A program made the translations under genes and the position numbers. A stretch of DNA of 64,000 bases, taken from NCBI GenBank assembly GCA_037042915.1, contig CM073204.1:1-64000 (forward strand). Direction: 5' to 3'. Positions 49,001 to 59,016 of this stretch are shown here, one piece after another; the stretch's first letter is position 1, and each line of letters opens with the position of its first letter. A model generated the notes under the pieces. It did not search any database. It was not told where the DNA came from and saw only the letters and a list, made by a program, of their open reading frames with translations. This stretch comes from Auricularia sp. M13 (taxonomy: Eukaryota; Basidiomycota; Agaricomycetes; Auriculariales; Auriculariaceae).

Positions 49001-50402
49001 ATAGGGACACGGACGAGGTTTGTCTCTGGCTCAATGACCGCGAGGCCTGTCGTCTGCATGAATCAGTCTTTGGTCACAAATGTCATGTCCAGATGTGACC
49101 GACCTCAGAGACCACGACAGCCCGACAGAGACCATGCGGCGCTCCCTTGACTGTGACCCACTCGTGTGGTACAACAAGATGACCGTCGTTCAATTGCGCA
49201 AGTTCATCCAAGTAAAAGTGCTGGTTCCCATGCACCATCATCGGGGGCAGAAGATCGCGTGGAACCTCGCGCCAGCGCGAAGCCTCCCAAACCTCGCTAA
49301 CGCCGTCCGGCTCAATTTCTGGGTACGGGTGAAAGTGGGGAACAATTTGCGGGTTGGCAAACTCCTGTAACGATGTGCTCAGGCAGTGAACTTCGTCTGT
49401 CCATGATGGTACGAACCATTGCAATAGTGTCTCGAATATCGTTGGAGTAGAATATATTCCCATGGACAGACCGGTGCTGAACCGTCGTGGGCGCCAGCTT
49501 TTTACGAAGAAGCTCTTGGCACTTGCGTAAGGCATAAAAGGAAGGGACGTCCTTTGCCCCGCATTGTGCGAGCACGAAGAGGATCATCTTCATATGGGCA
49601 TCGGACAAGCGGAGACGAGGAAGACTATCCAGAAGGTCTACAAAAAACATCTGTGCGTGCGAGAGAGATGGTTAGCGAGCCATCCGCAAGCCTCTGGGAT
49701 CGGACGGGAATGTCTCACCGTTTTGTTTGCATACGGAAACCATACTGGGTCGACTTGCTCGCGATTTTCGAAATGAGCTTGCAGGGTTTCAGAGCTGAGA
49801 TTACCGAGAACACCTGCATATGTTCCTCGTTAATGAGACAGAATGAGATCATGTCTCGAGCAGAACATACCCGCTTCGCGCAGCTCATCTGCAATAGCAG
49901 CTACAGTTGCATCATGCTCGTCTCCTTCGCCTTCTGCACGCAGTGCGAGATTCATGAGGTCCGAGCTGAGGTCCTTGAGCCTGTCGCGGTAACGCTGTTC
50001 AAATGCCTGAACCGTTTGCTCTCTCGCCTGCAGCAAGAGCGCCCGAGCGTAGCTGATTTCGTCTTCAGTAGGCTCCAGATTGTGCTCACGGAAGATGGAG
50101 AGAAAGTCGGGCAGTGGGTCGTGCGCTGGATCAACAGTCGGACGTGGCGGTGACGGTGCAGCATATGTTGGCTCCAACTGCGCCGATGGCTCGCCCGTAT
50201 CAGCAGTGTACATGGATGCCATCCGCTGCTGTTGTTTTTGGGCAGCATCCCGCGAACCGACGTTGCTCTTGTGCTCCTTGCCCTTCTGATGATTTCGAAG
50301 ACTGTTCGGCTGCATCCAGTCGGACGCGCAGACGTTGCAGCGGATTTTGTTGTCGGAATGCCGACGCTCGAAGCCCTCGGGAAGTTCAACCTTTGGAGGC
50401 AT
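46075..50402 (-). CDS. Tnp2-like transposase with N-terminal C2H2 finger
   Basis: Large multi-exon gene. The start at 50402 (MPPKVELPEGFERRHSDNK) leads straight into a C2H2-type finger (CNVCASDWMQPNSLRNH, then KEH). A Gln-rich/helical linker follows. The conserved body spans LSDAHMKMILFVLAQCGA (about 49.6 kb), HINIYVSNMGLPAALLQQEY (about 48.7 kb), CSHAGGMSTRHCRRCMNV (about 48.45 kb), DPHVDTPVEILHTILLGIAK (about 47.95 kb) and FGPAVRFATEIFECFNAIFR (about 47.45 kb). The last two motifs are hallmarks of a widespread agaricomycete transposase-like family related to Tnp2/Plavaka; their acidic and His residues are candidate catalytic positions. The C-terminus carries nuclear-signal-like KGKRRR and TKRSKH, stop at 46075. 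The exact family name is uncertain. Confidence 0.68.
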
Positions 50403-51943
50403 TGTAACGAGGGAATGCCCAACAAGGCCGGAGCTGAGACGCTTTAAGGTCAAGAGCTGAACCACAGAACCAGACCACATCGCGCTTCATGAGACACCAG
50501 ACAAGAGCTCGGCCAACGCATCGTGAAGCGGCAGGTGACGCTTCAAAATGTGGGTATAGGACCAACACAGAAAAAATATCCGTGAAGCACACAGGGAGTG
50601 AAGTGGCCCATGATGAGACAGGGCGGGCAGCAGGGAGCCCCTGGTAAGCTGCCTGGCGCATGGCAAGCAAGGCGCTGGCAGAAAGGACTTTGCTCATTCT
50701 TTTCGGGCAATGTGGCTGGGCATGAGATTGCAGGTCATGAGCGCATCCTGACTGTGCGCAGAATCGTTCCTCGAGTGCCACAACGAGCCACAACGGTACA
50801 GTGCTGAGAGCCGGAACCAATCTGACGGAGTTTATCGGGACTTGTCTGCTCCGCATTTGAACGAAAATACAGTAAGCGCCTGTGCGGCGACTCGCAACTG
50901 CAAGATTCTTTGTGTCTGAGTGACCTGGGACGAGAACATAAAAAATGTGTGTGTTTTGACATGAAGACGACAGGAATGGGATGTCAAAACCCGCCCTGCG
51001 GCTCCACGTCAATTCCAGCCGAATCTAATGCGGCAATCATCCGAGACGTGTGGCCGGAAATCGTCTCCGCTCGACTATGCGTTCTCCACAGGCGTTTGAA
51101 ACGGCGGTGTAGGATGCCACTTTTCCGCGGCAGTCGAGGCTCCCAATCGTGACTTACCGCGGTGACGGTCCAGTAGTGCACGATCTCCATCCCGGATTCA
51201 CATCCAGTGCCAGCAACACCTGATTAAGATGTTAGACCTCTTGCCGTTCATGACGGCCGTGGATGCGCACTGGTAGAGCGCCGCCGTGTGGTCATCATCT
51301 GTGCGTTTATAGCTGTCAGCCTTCGACGGTACGCCTGCTAGTGCTGAGCTCGCCGCATCGTCGCGGAAGACTCTAGTCCAATCAGCTGCGAGCCTCCAGT
51401 TACCAGTACCAGTGTTCAATAGGCGGCGCTGGCTGTGGCTCGATGCAGTTGGACGCCGACGAGTTGGCAGCTGCTCCGAGGTGGTGTGGAGCAGGATATG
51501 ATTCCGGAAGCTCCACTCTGGACAGTCTCCACATTAGCTCAGTTGTCTATTGCGCGCGACTCCACACAGCGCAGTGGATGAAATAACTAGGCTACGGGTT
51601 CCAATACGCTCTCGTACAAATTCCACGACTGTAGTATTCCAGATAATAAAGTGATAGAATAGTAATAGTTCGTATTAGTAACAGGTTGTGATACAAAATA
51701 GTAGATAGTAAAGATTAAGAGCCTGAGAGCGGGCAAGTGATGAGAGTATTTTCTTATACGTTGGCCTCCAGCCAGGTCGACGTTGACCGAGCCAAATCTG
51801 AGTAGATCGGGCTGTCTGGCCCGATCCGGCCGATCATGCCAAAGGTGAATCGGTCGGGGCTTTGCTTCCCAGATCTGGACTATGAGCTGCCAGACGACCG
51901 GATCGGGGTCGATTGACCTCGAGAGAGCCCGATAGGGCGTACA
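50403..51943. other. Transposase 5' region inside the 8.5-kb element
   Basis: About 1.5 kb between the transposase start and the right TIR, with no recognisable gene. The outer 350 bases are AT-richer (51600-51760) and carry CCAGATCTGG and CGATCCGG words likely to be subterminal binding sites. The transposase promoter must lie here. Confidence 0.45.
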
Positions 51944-51957
51944 CACTTTTTGAGACA
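51944..51957 (-). repeat. Right TIR of the 8.5-kb transposon
   Basis: Reverse complement of the left end, 14 of 14 bases; TT follows. Confidence 0.8.
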
Positions 51958-52351
51958 TTCATGGTCTCCTAACAACTACCGCGGCTCGTCTCGCGCTCCC
52001 TGTGTGGCGGCGCGTCCTGTCTTGCGCTCGCGTATGTTTATGTGTTATTCCAGGAGCTTCATTTTAGCCATCCTCCGCATTGCTGCGCCTTTTCGCGTCA
52101 AGTCTTGATTGGTTTCCTGTCACCTGGTGCTCTTGCGCTCCTCTTTCGGCCTTCGGGCGTAAAGACTCACTGTCGTCAACAGTGACCGTTTCGGCTGGTG
52201 CTGGTGCTGACAGAATGGAGTTGCTGCTCAGAAAAGACTAATTCTCGCTCTTGACGCCGTTCGTGTTCGTGTCGACAGAGCGGATCATAGCTCACAAGAC
52301 TGTGGGTCCATTTGGAATTCTAAGTCAATTTCCTGACATCTTGCGGAACTA
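51958..52351. other. Intergenic between transposons
   Basis: No gene recognised. Ends with TA at 52350-52351, the left target duplication of the foldback element. Confidence 0.4.
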
Positions 52352-53465
52352 CAGTGACGGAAAAAATAATTTGTACACCTGATTTTTGCCAATTTTGCAG
52401 ACACAACTGTGAGAGCCTCAGACTACCAATCCTCCTGGTATTCACATATGTTGGTGGAATGCACCTAAGCTTTGATTGTGTGCTGTGATCATGTGAATTG
52501 GACGGGTGCTGATTGAGATATAAGCACAAGTCCATGAAACCTATATACTGTAAGCACACGAACTATTACCGGCCCCGCGGCTCCGTGACATGGCGGAACC
52601 ATTACCGCGGAGGCTCCGTGACTGTGACAAAACGCTCCCATCACGCGGCGGCGAAAATTTTGGTATATGTGAGGTCCCCGAGGGTCAAAAAAGTGTGACA
52701 TCCCCGGGACCCGCCTGTGACGCGTGAAAAAACAGCTTGATTACCGGGCCGCGGCACCGCCGTGACGCGTGACGCGGTAATAGTTTGTGTGCTTACAGTA
52801 AGTGCGAATTAGCCCCTCATTCCTGAACAAAGGCTGATCTTTCTGAGATCCCTTTCCTATCACTAAATGAGATGGTAGGCTATAGGAATATGCCATGGGA
52901 ATTGGAGTCTGAGGCCAGTCTGTTTGCTGGCGTCCCAACAAACTCGGCTCTCAGTACACCCCAAACTTCATCTCATCGCTGATGTCCAGGCAAATAAACC
53001 CAGGTCTCCCAGGAATAGCTACATATAGTTATTTATACAAGGAACATAACTCATAAATATGGGTTATAAAAGTTATCTGGAGGATTCTCAGCGATGAGAT
53101 GAAGTTTGGGGTGTACTGAGAGCCGAGTTTGTTGGGACGCCAGCAAACAGACTGGCCTCAGACTCCAATTCCCATGGCATATTCCTATAGCCTACCATCT
53201 CATTTAGTGATAGGAAAGGGGTCTCAGAAAGATCAGCCTTTGTTCAGGAATGAGGGGCTAATTCGCACTTATATAGGTTTCATGGACTTGTGCTTATATC
53301 TCAATCAGCACCCGTCCAATTCACATGATCACAGCACACAATCAAAGCTTAGGTGCTTGCCACCAACATACGTGAATACCAGGAGGATTGGTAATCTGAG
53401 GCTCTCACAGTTGTGTCTGCAAAAGTGGCAAAAATCGGGTGTACAAATTATTTTTTCCGTCACTG
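52352..53465. mobile_element. Foldback Tc1/mariner-like element
   Basis: The ends CAGTGACGGAAAAAATAATT and its inverse are flanked by TA (52350-52351 and 53466-53467), the Tc1/mariner pattern. Nearly the whole element is inverted: the left arm runs 52352-52982 and the right arm 53088-53465, around a 105-bp loop. The right arm is 378 bp. The left arm is 631 bp because it contains a 253-bp insert (251-bp MITE plus one TA); 631 minus 253 is 378. There are few arm mismatches. Long open frames read in the arms are artefacts of the repeat. No transposase. Confidence 0.88.
52548..52798. mobile_element. Nested 251-bp MITE
   Basis: TIRs CTGTAAGCACACGAACTATT and its inverse with one difference, flanked by TA at 52546-52547 and 52799-52800. 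The uninterrupted right arm of the surrounding foldback shows the empty site with a single TA, which confirms insertion and boundaries. The interior is GC-rich with CCGTGAC/GTGACGCG repeats. No protein. Confidence 0.88.
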
Positions 53466-53467
53466 TA

Positions 53468-54190
53468 TCGCTGCGTTTCTTGCTTAATTTGACTCTGCAC
53501 TCCGGTTATGACCCTGGACCCAATGATACCAGTGGAGATCTGTCCTTGGCCGATGGAAACTGCATATATGCTGTCGGAAAGCGCAGTCATGGGTTGTGAC
53601 GACCTGCTTAGTGGCGAACAAAGAGGGCATGCAAGGGATGATCATCTATGGCATTCAGGCAAGTCCAGGAGCGGAAAAGCCGTGCTTGCAGTGGCATCTT
53701 GGGTGACTTGTGCATCCAGGGGGCTGTAGGATAGCTCACCAATTGTTGTGAGTCTAATCATTTCGGCCTGTGCGACGGCTCGGCCAGCTTTTTTCTTCGG
53801 GCGGTCGGACTTCATGGCTCGTGTTGCATTTTTCGAAATCGATGCTGCAGTGGGTGTTGGACCGGTGCACCAGCACAAATGCGATTTTGGGCTGCTGAGG
53901 GAACTGATTATTTGGCAAATGTAGCCGTCGGCAGTCACGGTAGCACACGGGCAACCGGTCCGACACAGGTTCCAGGGCAGGCATTCGACCCTGGTCGATG
54001 AAGCAAAGCACCGGCCTAATCACCCGAGGCGTACAATAGCATCTTAATGACGGTTACCATCTCCAGCCTGAGCTCCTCGCTATTTCGATGTCCGCAGTCC
54101 CCGCTTCAACGCTTGCCTGCAGTCTCCATTGCTGTGACCATTATCGCTCCTCATTCCTGGTGTCCTAGCCATCTATACTGGGTCTTTGCC
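53468..54190. other. Intergenic
   Basis: No gene supported. Minus-strand open frames near 53640-54020 have one Lys/Pro-rich patch but no family match. Confidence 0.4.
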
Positions 54191-56920
54191 ATGGACGTCG
54201 ATCTGGAGTCCGTCGGACATGCGTCCTCTCCGTTTCCGGTGCACGCCAATGACGGCCTTCCCGTCCTCAGCATGCCTCCTGAGCTGTTCCACAGGGTGTT
54301 TTCGCACCTGTACCTCACAGATCTTTTCCGCGCTGCACTGGTCTGCAGGGCCTGGAGGTCGTCGTTGTTGGGCGCGCCACACCTGTGGAGCTATCTAGCC
54401 ATGACCGTGAGGAAACGTCCCTATCTCGTCGAGTTGCTTGCTCTCCTGCTCGAACGGAGCGTCTCAGTTCCCCTTACACTCTATCTCGATCTGCCTAGTG
54501 TTCACTCCACAATGGCCTCGTCAGCGATGTGCTGAGGGACACCTTGGTTGAGCGAGGTGGTTGAGGTGGACATGGGGTCCGAGAAGAGCGATGGAAGAGA
54601 GGAAGGAGGAGAGGAATTGAGAGGGGAGAGAGTTGTCAGAGTGTGGGCACGAGGATGAGGTGTAGGAGGACGAACACGAACAAAGCGCTGAGAGGGAAGG
54701 GAAGACATGCTAGAGGATGTAGCTGTGGTTGGAGGATGAGTTGGTTGATGCTGAGACTGGCTCTGAGACCCCCACTTTTATATTCATTGCTCCAGTATGA
54801 TGAGAACTTTCAGATAGTACCTCACCAGTCGAGGCAGTGATTGGGGACAATCAATTTGAGTATCCAGTGTGATGTGTGGCACAACCTGTGCACACGTACC
54901 TGTGCTGTGGAAAGGCATGGCCTTAAAATGGATATATTCGGCATTGATCTCCGTGATTCGGTCCTGACCCCCTAATCTCCGCTCTAAGTCCGCACTTAAA
55001 TCCGCGCAGCCCGTAACTCGCACAGATTCGATGTTCACCCCTATTGCACAGTGATGACATGTACAGCCAAGCATAGCCTGTAGATTTTGTGACTCATGCA
55101 GTGTAGCCTGATGATTTCCTGTATATTGTAATGGAAAATGACTCATAGGTTGGATTTGCGCAAGGAAATGACTCAACTGTTTGAATCATCTACAGCAACT
55201 GCAGTGCTGCTGAGTCATCTTGAGTCAAAGCGAACCATCCTAGTCATTGTATTTGTGACTCATTGTACTTTCCCCACATGTATATAAAGCGCCTTGACGC
55301 CCCAGACTGAGAATAATAACAACCACGGAGACGAACCAGTGGAACGTCCCAACTTGAATCCTAAACCTCTCTTGCAGCAGTAGCTTGAATACCAAGTGCT
55401 TCCTAGTCTTTCAACATCCAGATCTGTAATCTGTCAGCTAATAGAGTTGGGCAGAACAGAGTGTTGATTTGATAGTGAGACTTTACTGTTCGAGTACACG
55501 TATCTGAGAAAGCATCAAGTGGAACGTCTACCAAGTCGCCTTCTATATCTCTCTCTACAACTGCTGATCGACGCAGCGACACCAGTAACCTGCTATATCG
55601 TTTTCCTGCTGTTCACCGCCCAGCACAATCTGGAGCTTGACCAAATGGACGTGTCAACTGCCTATCTGAACGGCGTCCTCGAGGAGGAGATCTACATGCT
55701 ACCACCTGAAGGGATCGAAATACCTGAGGGGTGCTGCTGGCGGCTGAAACACTCGATTTACGGTCTGAAGCAGGCCGGTCGCACGTGGAACACGACGTTC
55801 GACAAGGAGCTGGGAAAGCTTGGCTTCACAAGACTCGACGCCGAGACCTGCCTCTACGTCTTCCGCGACAACGACGGCGAGTACTGTTTTCTTGTTGTCT
55901 ACGTCGACGACCTCCTCCTAGCCGCAACCTCGCGTGCGTTCATGAACAAGGTGAAGAGCATGCTGGCTACCACCTACAAGATGCGCGACCTTGGCGAGGC
56001 TTCCTACATGCTTGGGCTGAAGATCACTCGCGACCGCTCAAAGGGCACCATCTCGCTCTCGCAGACGCAGTACATCGACACTGTCCTCAGACGCTGCGGT
56101 ATGTCGACCTGCAAGCCGTCGTACACCCCGATGGCGCACAACTACAAGCTGTCGAAGGACAACCCTTCCGATGATGGAACAATGCCTGTCGCTGTCATTG
56201 ACGGTGTTGAGGTATCGTATGCATCGGTTGTTGGCTCACTGATGTACGCCATGCTGGGGACCAGGCCTGATATCGCCTACATCGTTGGAATACTGGGGAG
56301 CTTCACGGCCGCGCCTAGAGCTTGTCACTGGGAGGTGGCCAAGCATACACTGCGATACCTCCAGTGCACGCGCACGATGCAGTTGCGCTACAGGCAGCGT
56401 ACTGGCCCGATGCGCTTCATGTGCTATTCTGACTCGGACTGGTCTGGCGATGAAGATACTTCGCGCTCAACCTCTGGCTACGTCTTCATGTGCAACCACG
56501 GTGCTATTACCTGGAGCAGCAAGCGTCAGAAGCTTGTTGCCCTCTCTTCCACCGAAGCCGAGTACATCGCGCTCAGCAACGTTGGTCAAGAGCTGATCTG
56601 GCTTCGCCGGTTCTTCGCTGAGCTTGGCCAGAAGCAGCACGGTCCCACGGTCGTCAAAAGCGACAATGCTGGCGCTATCACCCTGTCCCAGGAACCGCAG
56701 TTCCGAGCCAGGACGAAGCACATCCACCGCAAGTACCACCACTTCCGCGATGACATTGTTCGACGCCGTCGCGCCCGTGTGGAGTTCTGCCCTACTGAGG
56801 AGATGGTGGCAGATATCTTCACCAAGCCGCTCACCCGTGACAAGCACTGGCGTTTTGTCAAGGCGTTGGGCCTCCGTCTGGCTTGAGTGGGGGTGTCAGA
56901 ATGCGTGGGAACATTGGGAT

Positions 56921-56978
56921 GTGGCTGTGTTGCATTCTGTCAGGTTTCCCAAAACCTGACAGAATGCAACACAGCCAC
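56921..56978. repeat. Perfect 27-bp hairpin
   Basis: Arms 56921-56947 and 56952-56978 are exact reverse complements around a 4-base loop (CCCA). It lies just after the Copia pol end, near the presumed LTR start. Confidence 0.85.
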
Positions 56979-57035
56979 CGGATGCAAGCGCAGCCTCCGG
57001 CCCTTTTGGCCCTGACTGAGCGGAGTTTGTACCTC

Positions 57036-57213
57036 AGACCGATACGCTATTTGCGCATACGGCTGAGGTACGTGGATTTGGGCTATTTCTCATTTGCTTC
57101 ACCTGTACTTATTGTTTCTCGTGTAGACGCGACTTGTGTCGCCTTACAGGTGAATTAAGACCGATACGCTATTTGCGCATACGGCTGAGACGCGACTTGT
57201 GTCGCCTTACAGG
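57036..57213 (+). repeat. Short interspersed duplications
   Basis: A 32-bp unit occurs at 57036-57067 and 57158-57189, and a 26-bp unit beginning AGACGCGACTTGTGTC occurs at 57125-57150 and 57188-57213. The pattern suggests a local tandem duplication with an internal deletion. Confidence 0.75.
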
Positions 57214-57551
57214 CCGACTTTTGTCACCCGCGCCGGCACGCTATTGCGCTTCTGCGCCTCGTTCAAGTGAATGAGGATGTCACATATCCTGCATGCACGC
57301 CGGACATCCCGTCTCCGTTGCCTGTCTCCGTCGCGCACATCCAACTCTTCATTCGCAGGACCATTGCTCCTGGCGCACTGCAGCGTCTTGCCCTCGACGG
57401 TTTCAGGGTGCCGCGGGACGACCTGAAGGAGTTGTGTGCTTCATTTCCAAACTTGCAGGTCGCATTCGAGCTGTCATCAGGATATCTAGAGGAGGACGAC
57501 TGCGGTCCGTGGAGATGGTTCTTTCCCGATGAGGACTGCTTCAATATGTGA

Positions 57552-58215
57552 ACTCGTGCCGGTCTATATGCAATCCCTTACGCCGCTGTACTTTTCTCGC
57601 GCAATTCCCCAGTCAATCCTGTCCCGCCCACAACCGTGTTATGGGCGTATGGCCACGTCTAACTGTGAGCGCTTGAGCCGCCAAGTAATCATGCCGTCTG
57701 CTGCCACTGGTCCCAGATCCGACAGGAAGTCACTCAGCCTGAGGATGAGTAATGAATTTTTCGGGTACGTGCCAAGAGTATAGAGTCTCCGCCTGGTCTC
57801 CGCAACTCATGCGACTGTAAGTACTATACCGGTGAGGTGCATCTTGATGCTTGACGGGTGGGCTACGAGTCATAGGCACTGCGACGGCCACGTTGTCTTC
57901 CCACCACCTTCATAGCAGCACCTGGGTTGGTGATTTAGGTTGTGCACGTCATTAGAGTCGGAATTCGGTAGGGCTCGAATCCCCGCGTCCAATTGCACTA
58001 GGTCAGGTCATCGCGCGAGGCCTCATCAGCCCCGAGGCTGAAGTCTGTCTGCGTGGTGACATAGATACCGACGGCAGACTCAGAGCGTCCTCTTGGGAAT
58101 CGACCAATTCCTTGGCTTCTCAGCCCGTTACAATATGAGACAAGGTGGACCGGGCCATGCGACTGCATATTCCAGCCCCATCGCAGGCAGCGACAAATAC
58201 ATCAAGGTCCTAAAG
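57552..58215. other. Intergenic with tRNA-like B-box
   Basis: No gene is supported. A B-box-like word (GGCTCGAATCCCC) lies at about 57972-57984, followed by CGCGTCC. It resembles the word in the tRNA-like segment near 7480, but no cloverleaf could be drawn. Confidence 0.35.
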
Positions 58216-58932
58216 TTACGTTGCGAAAGCAGGATGAGAGCGTACAAGGCGATCCGTGGCCAGACGGAAGTTATCGTTGTCTATTCCCTGGACTTTGGAG
58301 TCCATGCGCACGAGCGGGTTCTTCACGACGTACTCGACGAACGGGCCTGCGTAGAGTTGCCGCAGCATAAACCGAAGTGAGTCCGTCGTCGGGTCGGAGA
58401 GCAGAATAAATTTGTAGCCGCTTAGAGTCTCGAAGACGTGGAATTTGTATGTGGAGGTGCGGTAGCCGGTAAATTGCTCGTCTCTGCATTCGAGTTCATA
58501 TTGGGATGAGGAGGAAGAGATGAAGCAAGCGTACCGGCCAGACAGTTTCTTGATCATATTTCGTAGCGAAAGCAAGACACCATAGACTAGTTTCGACTCC
58601 TCATCAAAGGGCAAGGCGGTCATGGGCGGAGGCGGCGGCGCCTGAGTTGCGAGGGGCGATGGTGGCTGCTCGCGCGTGGGCGAGAGCGCGAGCGTCGGCC
58701 CGCCGTCGTTCGCGACAGCGAGAACAATGCCTGAGTTAGATGCGAGAGTGTTGCGCGGGCTGCTGAACGCCGACTGCGTCCCCGCCGCGCCGGCGCTCTG
58801 CGCAGACACGGCGCGCGAGACACCAGCGAGGATGGTGCCCTCCGCTGCTGGCCGCGGCCGTTTGGCGCGGTGCCAGTCCTGGTAGTAGATGCAGGCGCAG
58901 TGCCGGTCGAACACGTACAGACTGTAGATCAT
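58216..58932 (-). CDS. BET5: TRAPP complex subunit Bet5 (TRAPPC1)
   Basis: Longin-fold (sybindin) core subunit of TRAPP, the Rab-GEF and tethering complex for ER-Golgi and intra-Golgi vesicles. The start MIYSLYVFDRHCACIYYQDW at 58932 is the family N-terminus. The family core is clear (LPFDEESKLVYGVLLSLRNM, IKKLSGR, DEQFTGYRTSTYKFHVFETL, DSLRFMLRQLYAGPFVEYVV, NPLVRMDS). One intron at 58484-58534 (51 nt, GTACGC...TGCAG) splits SGR/DEQF. It is a multiple of three with no stop, so the frame stays open if retained. About 221 residues after splicing, including a Pro/Ala-rich loop absent from the yeast protein but common in basidiomycetes. Divergent from TRM112. Confidence 0.92.
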   Translation of the reverse strand: MIYSLYVFDRHCACIYYQDWHRAKRPRPAAEGTILAGVSRAVSAQSAGAAGTQSAFSSPRNTLASNSGIVLAVANDGGPTLALSPTREQPPSPLATQAPPPPPMTALPFDEESKLVYGVLLSLRNMIKKLSGRYACFISSSSSQYELECRDEQFTGYRTSTYKFHVFETLSGYKFILLSDPTTDSLRFMLRQLYAGPFVEYVVKNPLVRMDSKVQGIDNDNFRLATDRLVRSHPAFAT

Positions 58933-59016
58933 GGTCGAGGCAAGAGCGCCGGTGGCGGACTTGCAAACGCGCCGCCGCGTTTCTTGCTCTCCTTTACGCG
59001 CGAATCGCGAATTGCG
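58933..59016. promoter_or_regulatory. 84-bp BET5-TRM112 divergent promoter
   Basis: Only 84 bp lie between the two divergent start codons, so both genes must share a bidirectional promoter or have transcription starts within each other's 5' region. No TATA box is seen. Confidence 0.55.

Larger units (their letters stand above)
43486..51957. mobile_element. Second two-gene DNA transposon, 8.5 kb
   Basis: Bounded by inverted ends TGTCTCAAAAAGTG (43486) and its reverse complement at 51944-51957. A 2-bp TT duplication flanks it (43484-43485 and 51958-51959). Both subterminal regions carry CGATCGGGC/TATCGGGC-like and CCAGATCTGG words. It holds two minus-strand genes, a companion (44389-45806) and a large Tnp2-like transposase (46075-50402), both apparently open through their exons. 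The ends resemble those of the 7028-13498 and 26374-27617 elements. It probably was autonomous. Confidence 0.78.
54514..57240 (+). mobile_element. Ty1/Copia fragment and associated insertion DNA
   Basis: Fossil, incomplete. The recognisable part is the end of a Copia-type pol frame (55519-56886) with reverse transcriptase (DVSTAYLNG, YVDDLLLA) and RNase H motifs (SDSDWSGDEDTSRSTSGY; ADIFTKPL). Earlier pol domains and gag are absent. A G-run (GAGTGGGGG) right after the frame looks like a polypurine tract, and TGTCAGAATG after it like an LTR start. A TATA-bearing, LTR-like stretch lies at about 55200-55500. DNA at 54514-55190 may belong to another element. Age cannot be set without both LTRs. 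Confidence 0.65.
54191..57551 (+). pseudogene. F-box family gene, split by retroelement DNA
   Basis: The N-terminus starts at ATG 54191 (MDVDLESVGHASS) with a complete F-box (LPVLSMPPELFHRVFSHLYL ... ALVCRAWRSSLLGAPHLW) and ends in recognisable family sequence near 54500 (LTLYLDLP). The family's C-terminal block resumes at about 57240 (LLRLVQVNEDV; RRTIAPGALQRLALDGFRVP; DDCGPWRWFFPDED) and stops at 57551. Between them lie about 2.7 kb of retroelement and unknown DNA, and the leucine-rich middle (about 250 residues in the relative at 25815-28686) is missing. It is closely related to that copy by F-box and C-terminal motifs. Confidence 0.78.

Noticed and set aside
53129-53599. 156-codon open frame
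   Set aside because: Lies in the right arm of the foldback element, and the same peptide appears in the other arm; an artefact of the repeat.
54502-54708. Separate small minus-strand gene inside the F-box split
   Set aside because: Ser/Pro-rich, no family match; more likely part of the inserted repeat DNA.
57930-57995. Functional tRNA gene
   Set aside because: A B-box-like word is present but acceptor, D and anticodon arms do not pair.
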